Program-made: the position numbers and the translations under genes
From: Nymphaea colorata
Taxonomy: Eukaryota; Streptophyta; Magnoliopsida; Nymphaeales; Nymphaeaceae
Assembly: GCF_008831285.2 (NCBI RefSeq)
Contig: NC_045140.1
Coordinates: 13,495,036-13,559,035, forward strand
Direction: 5' to 3'
Length of the DNA: 64,000 nt
Shown: one piece after another, positions 50,064 to 60,200 of the stretch
How the letters are laid out: each line of letters opens with the position of its first letter
Position numbering within the stretch: the stretch's first letter is position 1
Notes under the pieces: generated by a model
What the model was told of the DNA's origin: nothing
The model's input: only the letters and a program-made list of their open reading frames with translations
The model's database searches: none

Positions 50064-50180
50064 GTGATCAATCTTGCAAATGCTCCATCAGTTGTTGGCA
50101 AGCATTTAGACGATGAGTGTCTCGAAGATTTCATCAAAGGCCTTATTCTCTTTGTTTCTTCTTTTTTTCATGTTGAGAGG
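50064..50180 (+). pseudogene. clathrin heavy chain exon fragment
   Basis: After an AG acceptor (gatag), the plus strand reads [20 protein letters not shown] and EDFIKGLIL. This corresponds to the conserved clathrin heavy chain leg segment ([24 protein letters not shown]-type). It then decays into [11 protein letters not shown] where SVRSLLPVEPLV is expected. No neighbouring clathrin exons were found. It is a captured or relict exon. Confidence 0.8.
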
Positions 50181-50636
50181 AGGTAATTCGTCTTTCTCTC
50201 TCTCTCTAAATTTTTCAATGTCTGCTTTTGCAAGATCCCATATGTTCTTGACCTTAAAGTATAAGACAAACTTCTCATGAAAAAAATTGAGAAACTGTGG
50301 AAGATCGTAAAACATAATGGCAAAAATGAGAATGAAGAAGTCAATAAAAATGAGAAATAGGGCCAAAGATAGTGATCCCACTTGAGTCTAGCAGCAATCT
50401 GCTGCTACATGGTTGAATTATGTAGACATGGATCTTGTTAGCTAGCCAACTCCTTTGGCTTACCTTTTTCGGAAAAATTATGGCATTACAAATTATCTTG
50501 TGTTTGAATGTGCTACCACATTGATATTGCATTAGCTAATGATTGGACACTTTGGCCCACTTAGTTACTTTCCATGGTATGGGCCATGGCCAAAAATCTT
50601 ATTTGTTGTAGTGATCAATCATTTTCTTACATGTAG

Positions 50637-50738
50637 ATTTGCAGAGCCGCTGGATGCAAGCCCATCCTTGCCGTATCTGATCTTCTGGAACCCAGCCAAA
50701 TTCTTGCCTCTTTTTATGAAGCCGCTCACATGGCTCAG
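50637..50738 (+). other. unidentified internal-exon-like sequence
   Basis: A 34-codon phase-0 open frame bounded by acceptor tgtag and donor CAG|GTAACA. It reads ICRAAGCKPILAVSDLLEPS, then QILASFYEAAHMAQ. The composition is convincing but I do not recognise the family. Given the clathrin and ALA2 fragments nearby, it may be another captured exon. Confidence 0.35.
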
Positions 50739-52071
50739 GTAACAGGTCATTATAATGGATGATATTTGAGGGAGAGAAATTCTTTCATGTTTTTGATGGA
50801 CGTCTGGAAAATGAAATCATGTAGGAAGTGGTGTTTGAAGCATGCAAAAGTTGCAAGGAGATGGTGTTGAAGGAGTCCTTGCATATGCACATGGTTATGT
50901 GGGTGGTTCTCCATTGGAGTGTTCCAGTGTACCTTCTCATGCTTTGTCGCATTGAACCTCTTCTGGTTAAATTTTCACTAGATTAATGATGATAGTTTCC
51001 CGTCTAGTATGTTCCTTGATGCTGAATTTCCTCTCTGTTATATGCTTATGGGGGCTGGTTTTGTTTTCTACGAACTAATCTGGCTCTGAGGTGATGATTA
51101 CATTTATTTGAAAGCCTACTTACTGGAAGCTGATTTGGTGATGTTGGTTTTATGCCTGGTAGATGAATCAGAATGAGAAATGGAGCCTATGGCTGTTATT
51201 AGTAGGTGAACTGGCATGATGAGGATGGTCTCTTCATTGGTCATCTGAATCAGAAACATCCGGAAAGAGAAGCTTCTCTCATAACTGGAAAAGATGCTAC
51301 TTGCATCCGCAAACATGGTAAATGGATATAAAATTGCTGATTAGAAGCTTTTGTTTTGAGATGTTTTGAGTTAAACGAGTCTTGTATGGGTTTTATGAAT
51401 CTCCATTGACGTAATGGAAGTTGTTGCTTGAGTTGAATTTATAATTGATACCTTTTCTGTACGTGATGTTTGGCTAAGATATAGCTTTTCTCAAGTGTAT
51501 ACTTGTAAGTTACACTATATCCTGGCCAATTGTTACCATTGTGCAACTGTTACCTGAGATTTGCCAGAATGCTGCTTTCGTGTTTTATATGTGATTTTTT
51601 ATGGCATTCTTTCTAGAAGATAGTTACTACTGTAGTTCTTTAGAAATCTAAAAATATATTTATTTATCATCAAACACAGAAATATAGTTTTGGAAATATA
51701 TTTCTTAGTCATCACACACACACATCAAAATGGGAATCGGAAAGATTTTTTCCATTCATTTTTTCCAAGAAATATATTTCTATATCTTCAATTCCAGATT
51801 TTCAGGCCATCAAACGGCCCCATAATGAAGATGTAAAGTTTGTCAATGCATGCAAATCATTCCCTTTAGTGGAGAAGTGCTGAAGTTTGCCAACGTTTGG
51901 AACACAGTCTTGAGGTTCTTGGAGTTGCAGCCTTGAGGTTCTTGGAGTTGCTGCAATAGAAGAAAGGTGATTCTCTTTTTCCTTGTCTGGGGGGTATTGT
52001 TTCTTGCGAGAGCTTTCCTTCTGGTTTGACTTAAGTAGATTGTGCTCGTTTTCTTTTGGATGTCATTGCAG
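50739..52071. other. non-coding stretch
   Basis: It contains an AC repeat near 51,714-51,723 and a short tandem doublet (cttgaggttcttggagttgc) near 51,910-51,952. Nothing else was recognised. Confidence 0.4.
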
Positions 52072-52192
52072 GAAGGTGTTCCTGAAACAATCGATCTACT
52101 TCGGAAGGCTGGAATCAACTTTTGGATACTTACTGGTGATAAACAAAATACAGCCATTCAGATAGCGCTCTCTTGCAACCTAATTTCTCCTG
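52072..52192 (+). pseudogene. ALA2: ALA2-like P4-type ATPase (phospholipid flippase) exon fragment
   Basis: Between an AG acceptor (cattgcag) and a GT donor (CCTG|GTTAGT) the frame reads [40 protein letters not shown]. The sequence includes the P-type ATPase hinge motif TGDK. P4-ATPases flip phospholipids to the cytosolic leaflet in Golgi and endosomal membranes. The exon itself is undamaged, but no DKTGT phosphorylation-site exon or GDGxND exon was found on either side. It is a lone exon. Sixty bp further right begins DNA copied from the ACR upstream region. Confidence 0.85.
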
Positions 52193-52251
52193 GTTAGTCA
52201 TGCTTCATTCTTCTTTTTTCAGAAGCCCAGGTCACTTCTTTCTCTTGCAAC

Positions 52252-53385
52252 TCTCTCTCTCTGAGATAAGTTTGAAGGAAGCTTGTTGTTGTAGCTCAGA
52301 GAGACAAGAATGTAGACGAAGAGGACGAGTAGGGAAAGACTTTAGAACCTCCTCTCTCTCCTTCATGCTTCCTTTTATCATCCCCTCCAGGATTCTGTCG
52401 TTCACCCTTGTCGCCAGCTCTACCACTTCACTTTATCCTACCTCCCATCTGGACCATCCCTGGTGTAAAATACTGTTTTGAAATTGCTATCTTTCAACAA
52501 ATAAATTTTATACATAACATGATATTAATCGGCTCATATATATAAATAAATAAATATATCATATATTTATTTATTTAATCTGATATGTGCGTAGAATATT
52601 TGACAATCGCAAAAACAAGAGAATAAGTCCTCAGATTTGATTTAATGAATAGTCGTTGAGAACAAATGCTCATAATTGGCTTAATTAATTGTATTAGCAG
52701 AGACCCACTTCTCAGTTTTGAGTGAGACAGGGACCAGGTTGAGATCCCGGCTAACATTATCCGGTCTGATTTAAACTGTTCATTCTCGTTAGCTTTCATT
52801 TACATATTTTCAACTAGTTCAGCCAACTAGGGTTGGACTCGAACTCATCCATGCAAGTTCAACTTGTTAATGAATGAGTCTAATTTGAGTATGATTTGCT
52901 GGAGCTCGACTCAACTTGTTTAATAAACGAGTCGAATTTGAGTTTGATTTACATGCGATCGGCTCGTCATTGTTTTAATTTTTTAACGCTTTTGTATTGT
53001 TTTAATTTACCAGATTGTAGAGAATTTTTCCTATTATTTAAGGTCTGGATTCAGATCATGAAAAACCATATCCAAGGTCCGAAACCTCGCTGCTTGGATT
53101 CGGTACCCAAGCCTTTCATAAATATATGAGATTAAAAGTGATTTGATGAGAAACATATATTAAGTTAGTTGTTTTTAAATTGTTTTAATTAAAAAAATAA
53201 ACAGTTCTTATACCATCAAAGTTTGTATAGTAGAAAAATCTTTTTTTTTTTTACAAAAATTTTTAAACTAAAACATGTTTTATAAGTAATATTATGTTTT
53301 CAAAAAGACAGATTCCAATGTCACAGATTTGAATGCATATACTATATAATTAGTTCAACATATGTCATTTATGTTAAATACCAAG
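52252..53385 (+). repeat. duplicated segment, right copy (matches 18,553-20,620)
   Basis: It shares the CT tract, gcttgttgttgtagctcagagagac, tttatcatcccctccagg, the agcagagacccacttctcag block, the gagtcgaat repeat and acatatattaagttagtt with the left copy. The order and orientation are the same, with two deletions relative to the left copy. The segment contains no ACR coding exon, so only the upstream side was copied or kept. Confidence 0.85.
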
Positions 53386-54255
53386 ACCCTTGTGCTCCTC
53401 TTGTCATAGAACCCAAGTCATATGGGTAAGGGTGCGGGTTCAGTACAAGAAGTACGAGGAGACGGGTACATTGATATTATATATAATGTCCATAAAAATT
53501 CTCGAAATTAAAGAAAAGTAAGAGGAAGATATATAATATGGATGGAAAAAGAAAAAGAAAAAATAAAAATTAAAACAAAAACAAAAATTAAGATGGAAAA
53601 AGAAAAAGAAACTATCAAAATTAAAACAAAAATTAAGTTTTAAAACCCAGCTGTATCCGCGTACTTGTGTGTAACTGTACCTACATACTGACACAGATAT
53701 ACGCGTCACTTAGCATAGAACCGTCACCAGTCATAGAACTATCACCATCGTTCAAATCAGAGACAAATTTGGCACTTCCAATTGGTCACGTAACAGTCTG
53801 CATCCTCAAACATGGATCGTTTCCAAGACTCTCATTAAGAAAGAATCGGGGATCGATTCAAAATTCTTGATAAGGGAAAGATGAATCCTGAAGATTGCCA
53901 GTAAAAGTAAGGAGAAAACTCCAAAATGTACAGATCATTATGCTATTGCTATTCTGTGCACGATACAGTCCCTCTTCATTATCCCTATACCTTATTGATA
54001 TCCTCATGTTTTTTTATGTTCTTATCGGTTGTGACATTTATATACAAGCTCAGTTCACGCTCTTTACTGAATCGTTGATAGTTTAAATGCTGCAGGGACG
54101 ATGAACAATTAAATGTAAAATTTACTTCAGAGCTGTCCAATCTCAAAAACTAGTAAAGAAGAAAATGACTGAACTACTGATTAATCTAAATTTACATGAA
54201 ATTACAGTAAAGGATTCGAATACGTTCATGGACTAATTTATGGACTGTCATAGTC
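53386..54255. other. 3' flank of the right NSUN gene
   Basis: It contains an AAAAAG/AAAATTAA-rich low-complexity tract at about 53,540-53,645. No gene was recognised. The 3' UTR and polyadenylation region of the minus-strand NSUN gene should lie near 54,000-54,255. Confidence 0.4.
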
Positions 54256-57200
54256 TTAGAACAATTTCACGATCTTGGCAATAAATAGCCCACTTGTTCG
54301 GGATGTGGAGGTATCAAATCTTATCGTCCTTGGAATCCTTCCACTCCTACAAGGCCAACCCTCTGCAGCACGAATATCTTGCAGCTCTAATTAAGTCAAA
54401 ACAGAGAACAATAAAAGAAATCAGTTACAGTATCTCTTTGAACAACAATTACTATCTCATTCTTCTGACCAAATTTCAGGACATCCATGATAATAAAAAG
54501 CCAAGCAGCAAATTTTCCAGTAAATTTTTTCCTGTGTTGCTCATCGCATTCTCCTATGTGATTTCTCTTTTTCTGCCGAAGTGCCAGCAGGATCTACCAT
54601 ACTAAAGTGCAAGTAACGTTGGTGTGAAAGCATAGCATTTCAATTTGAACCCACCCAACCCAATTGAGAAGAACCAAACCTAACAGACTCTTTTCTCTGG
54701 TGGGAAGGTACTCCAAGTAATGGGTACCTTGCGGGGAACTCGACCCACCTAATCAGGTCTTGTATATACAGGAGCAAGGGCTGCTCCTAGGTGTATGCAG
54801 GGGGTGAATTTGTCACAAGAATGGATTCCTCATCAAATCCCTTTGGGAGTTGCAGACATGCTTGTGCAAATTCGGTCAACAGCTACAAGGAAAAGAGAAA
54901 GAAAGGAAATTGTGCCCAACCATTATGCTGCTAAATCTCTAACATCATTCCCAGCTTAACTAAAAGTCCAAAACTACATTGCAACTGCATGTGCACCAAC
55001 TATTTTTTTTTAACAGTTGCAAATTATGATCAGATTTGCAGTTGGCTATTATTGTGCAAAAATCTAGACTATAGAGTATTTTAACCATTGTCAAATATAT
55101 AGTGTGGGCATTATATGGTGAGGAATTTCTATAATACAAAAAAATTGTATATTTCAAGAATATCTCGGTAATTTTTTAAAAATTTAAAACTTTTAAAAAA
55201 TCCTGAAAATTATAAAACAATAAAATAAATAAGAAATTAATAAAAATACAAAAAAAACACGTATAATACATGTTTTTTCGTGTTTTTTAATATTTTGGTT
55301 TTTTTTTTCAAAAGGCCGTGTCTTATTGTTGTTTTATATGGCTGACTTATTTTTCGCGTATTTAACGCCTCTTTTTCGATTAAAACACGATATTTTAATT
55401 TCACTCTTCCTTGTGACAAATGCATAACTTATATTGCTTGAAAATTGTATTTATGATGCTTTAATTAGTTACAATTGTTCAGTGTCATACTATGTTTTAT
55501 TTTGCACTCAACATTTCCTTGCTGTGTAACCTTTTCAACAATCATTTTTTAATTTTCTGGTTTTCTATATTTTTCTCTGAACGCTTTATCTTTTCTAAAA
55601 TTGTGAAAAAGGAAAATATGTTTTTCACGGTATACTCTTCCATGGTAGGTATCACTTGAAAAACAAACAGGTATTACAGAAATAATCATCAAAGAAATAA
55701 AGAACTTTAACTATGATTTCCTAAAGGATAGCGTTATTACCAGCAGAAGGATTGTTTGAAAGAAACTGCTCGACCACATCTTCATTTTGAGCAACAGTCA
55801 AGCTGTTCAAAGGCAGCAGTCGTCAACTACTATAGGATTAAATTTCCCACAGGACTATAACATGAAATTTAAAAAACAAAAATTGCATTGATGTCCCAAC
55901 TCCCAAGTCCTAAATATAGATATTTACCTGCATGTGCTATACACAAGTGACCCTCCGACTTTAAGCAATCTAAAACCATTAGTAAGAAGCTGTAACTGCA
56001 CAGAGTTTTAAGAAAAATCATTCATGTAGCATTTAGATCAAATAGATCTGCAGAAAGGTTGAACCAACCCGAAAAGCGAGAAAAAAGATAATAAAATGAT
56101 GCAATGAGAAAAAGTTTAACAACTTCAAGCAAAAAATAGGAACAACATAACCAAAAAAGAAAAACTAAAATTTTAAAGAGTGTTCCTTTTCCTGAAAAGA
56201 AAGTATCTAAAAATCAAGTCAAGTTTCGTAACGTCTAAAAATAATCAATTATTGTTAGAAATCTAAATACAGATGCACAAAAAATGGTGTGGTGCTCCAC
56301 GCTTCCTGGTTTTAACCTTTTAGGAGAAGACATTGATCTACAGTAAAATGTCCTCATAACCCTGATTACTATCACGTTGCTCCTAGTGGCTTGATACGAA
56401 AAACAGTTTGAAGCACTTTCAGAAGAAGTACCTCCTAGCTGTTGTACTTCCTATTTTACCAGGTCATATTACGGATTATAGCCTTGCTGCCCAGAATCGT
56501 CCCCAAGAAAATAACTCTTCAATTTCAAAATTTGATGTCTTTTATAGTCATGGTCATACAAGTATAAACATCCATTAAAAAAAGGAAACTGCAAATAATT
56601 AAAATACAAAATGGATAGCACCGCAAGTTCATATTTCTCTTTTCTGTATTGACAGGCAAGGGATATGCAAACTCGTGAAGAGGATAGCATTGGATTTGCC
56701 AATCAGATCAGCAACAAATGGAAACCAATATCTCCTCATAACTCAGGAACCCTAGTGCGGCTATTCTTAAGGCTCAGATGTCTTTTCTAAAGCAATTCAG
56801 CATCAAATTTGGAAACATAAATAAGGATCATAGGAATGTTAATTCAGCAGGTGAAAACCTGTAACTAAAATATGATCAATTTAAAATCTCTAGATAGATA
56901 CGGCTAGGGATTCAACATATTTTGCCTGGAGTTGAGTCAATGAACCAATTCTTTCTGAATCCAACAGTCTTCTTTGAAGAGTGTCCCATCCCCAATCTTC
57001 AAACTTGAGGATGTGCTTAACAGACCCATCATGTGTGCACTCAGCATCAACCAAGACCTAACAAATGAATAGAAACACACAAAAAAAATAAATCCGTACA
57101 ATGCTGATAAAGGACAGAGATAGAAGAACAGAGAAAACAAGTCACCTAAAATTTTAGCAACCATAATAAGGCAACTCACAGCTAGCCTAAAGGTACAATG

Positions 57201-60200
57201 TTACTGCTATCTAGCAAAAATAGAAGGACAAGTACTAAATTACATAAACACCACAAAATACTAGTCCAACAGAGGTAGCGAAGCTATTCCTGTCCCTCTA
57301 GAGAATTAACAGCATCGATTCAAAGCATTATTGCACCCCTGAAGTAAATGTTCATGACCTTCATGCATTATTCAACAACATAACTGTTCACCATGAATAT
57401 ACAGACACCCAGATCTTTTTCACCTTATGAAAGTAGATTTCAAACAAAATCCTAATTTTTATATGATGGCCATAGGGATGTCAAGATGTCATCCAGGCCT
57501 GCATCGTGCAACAGAAACACATAATTTAAGGTTCAATACAAATAGTGAAAATTCAATTAAAGCAAAAAATCAATCGGAGATCCACTGAATCAACTTAGTT
57601 GGCAACGGGCTTGATGAATGTGTCACAACAAACATACAACAACACTCGTGCATTGCTTTTAGTATCCAAATCTAAATCAGGATGAACCTCAATACCTACA
57701 ATGTATATCCAATAAAGCAAGTATCTAATAAAATAACACACACATGTGCCCCCATTGAATGTGTGAAGTTGCTACTGAGTTCCTTAAACTAATAAAAAAG
57801 ACTTTTAATTTTCATCCGAAATGGATTCAGGGTGCAGGTGACACTTCTTGAGAAAGCTCGGGTGTGGGTGCAACAATGATACATTGTGCATGTGTTTTTG
57901 TGTGTGTGTCAAAGAGAGGGAGAGTTAAAAGCAAAATCCTGTAGACTAAGTTACCACCAACAAAGATACAGAATCATGTAGTGGACTTTCTATCATCAAT
58001 TGAGCATGCATAATCAGCATCAGAATAAACTTCTATCTAAAGTGAGGTGCTTCTTCTAAATAATAGACCCTTTCCAGGGGAACCATTTAGAAATTTCAGC
58101 AATAACATAGTTGCATCTCAATGGGCTTTCCTTGGCTTATCCATAAATTGACTTAGCTTTCCCACAGCAAAGGATATATCTGGTCTAGTAATCGTTACAT
58201 ATAATAGCTTTCCAATGAGAGACCGACATGATTTGCTATCAACAGGTTCAGATTCATCATCATATAAATGAGTGCGAGAATTCATAGGAATAGAAGCTGG
58301 TTTAGTTCCTGTCATACCCGTTTCGTGTAGCAAATCAAGAACATATTTCCTTTGAGAAAGAACTAGACCTTTACTTCTTGCCACTTCTATCCCCAAGAAG
58401 TAATGTAGAGAGCCAAGATCTTTAGTAACAAAATACTGTTGTAAATACTTCTTTGTGTCTTGTATTTCTTATTCATTGTCACCGGTTAAAATAATATCAT
58501 CCATATATATCACCATAACAACCATACCTTTTGAAGTCCTTTTTATGAACAATGAATGATCTAAAGGCGATCTCTGAAACTCAAACTTAGACACAACGTT
58601 ACATAACTTCTGAAACCATGCTCTAGGACTCTGTTTCAAACCATATATAGCCTTTTTTAACAAACATACCTTGGTACACTCCTCATGTTTCTCAAAGCCG
58701 GGTGGCTGCTGCATATAAACCACTTCAGTTAAATCCCCATACAGAAAGACATTTTTAACATCGAGTTGGTACATGTTCCAACCATAATAAACTGCAACAG
58801 ATATAATGAGTCTTATAGTGCCCAAACATGCAACAGGAGAGAAAGTTTCAAAGCAGCTACCAAGCGTGCCTTGTAGCGCTCAACAATACCATCTGAGTTG
58901 TACTTGATAGTAAAAACTCATTTCAAGCCAACAATATCTGCCCCAGAAGGAGGTTCAACTAGATCCCAAGTGTGACGCGATATTAGAGAATTCATCTCCT
59001 CCTTCATAGCCTTGTACCACTTAGAGTCCAACATAGCTTGTGCATGTGAAATAGGAATGGATGTAGCTGACAAGACATCAATAAATTTGCACATATGATC
59101 TCCCACATGAGTTGTACTAACAAACTTAGAAAGAGGATGAATAGTGCATTGTCTAGTCCCTTTACACAGTGCAACAGGTAAGTCATCAGAAACAGGAGCA
59201 TCAAGAGAACACTCAGGCATGTCATGTAATTTAGATCTACTTACCTCCCGAGAGCAAGATGGTGCAGAGTCATTAGATGATGGATTCCTTCTTGAATACG
59301 TGAGAGGAGGATCTTTAAACCGTGGAATGGAGGGAGTGGAATAGGTGGGTGATGATGAAAGAGGAAAAGACTCAAGAGGAATTGGGAGAGGAACAGAAGA
59401 GGGCATCTTAGATTTTGTGTGTGAAGGAGTTACAGGAAAGAATGGAGACAACTCGAGAAAGGTTACATCGGCACTGACAAACTCTTGATTAGATATAGGA
59501 TCTAGGCATCGATATCCCTTTTGATTTTTAGAGTATCCCACAAACACACATTTAGTTGCTTGAGCAGCTAGCTTATCTCGATTGGGACCAAGTTTATGTA
59601 CAAAGCATGTGCACCCAAATATTCGTGGGGGTAAAGAAAATAAAACTCTATTTGGGTAGAGAATTTGTATTGGGATTTTGTCATCTACGAAAGATGATGA
59701 CATTCTATTTATTAGGTAACATGCTGTCAAAATTGCATCTCCTCAAAATTTAGAAGGCATATGAGAATGAATCATGATTGTGCGGGCTACATCCAACAAA
59801 TGGCGATGTTTTCTTTCAACTACACCATTTTGTTGAGATGTGTGGGGGCAGGTAAAATGTGGCACAATACCATGAGATTTATAGAATTCAAGTAAGTGAG
59901 AGGATTTGAACTCGAGAGCATTGTTAGTGCGAACAACCTTGACACAGGAATTAAATTGAGTTTTTATTTTCAATATGAAAGATTTCAAGATACAAAGAGC
60001 TTCAGTTATGTCTTTCATCAAGAACACCCAAGTGACATGAGAAAAATCATCAACAATGGAAAGATAATAATGAGATGACAACCGACTTGGAACCCGACTC
60101 GGCCCCCAAACATCAACGTGAACTAAATCAAACAGATATTGACTAGACTGACTTTGACTCGATGGAAAAGAAGTGCGACTAAGCTTGCCCAATTGACAAG

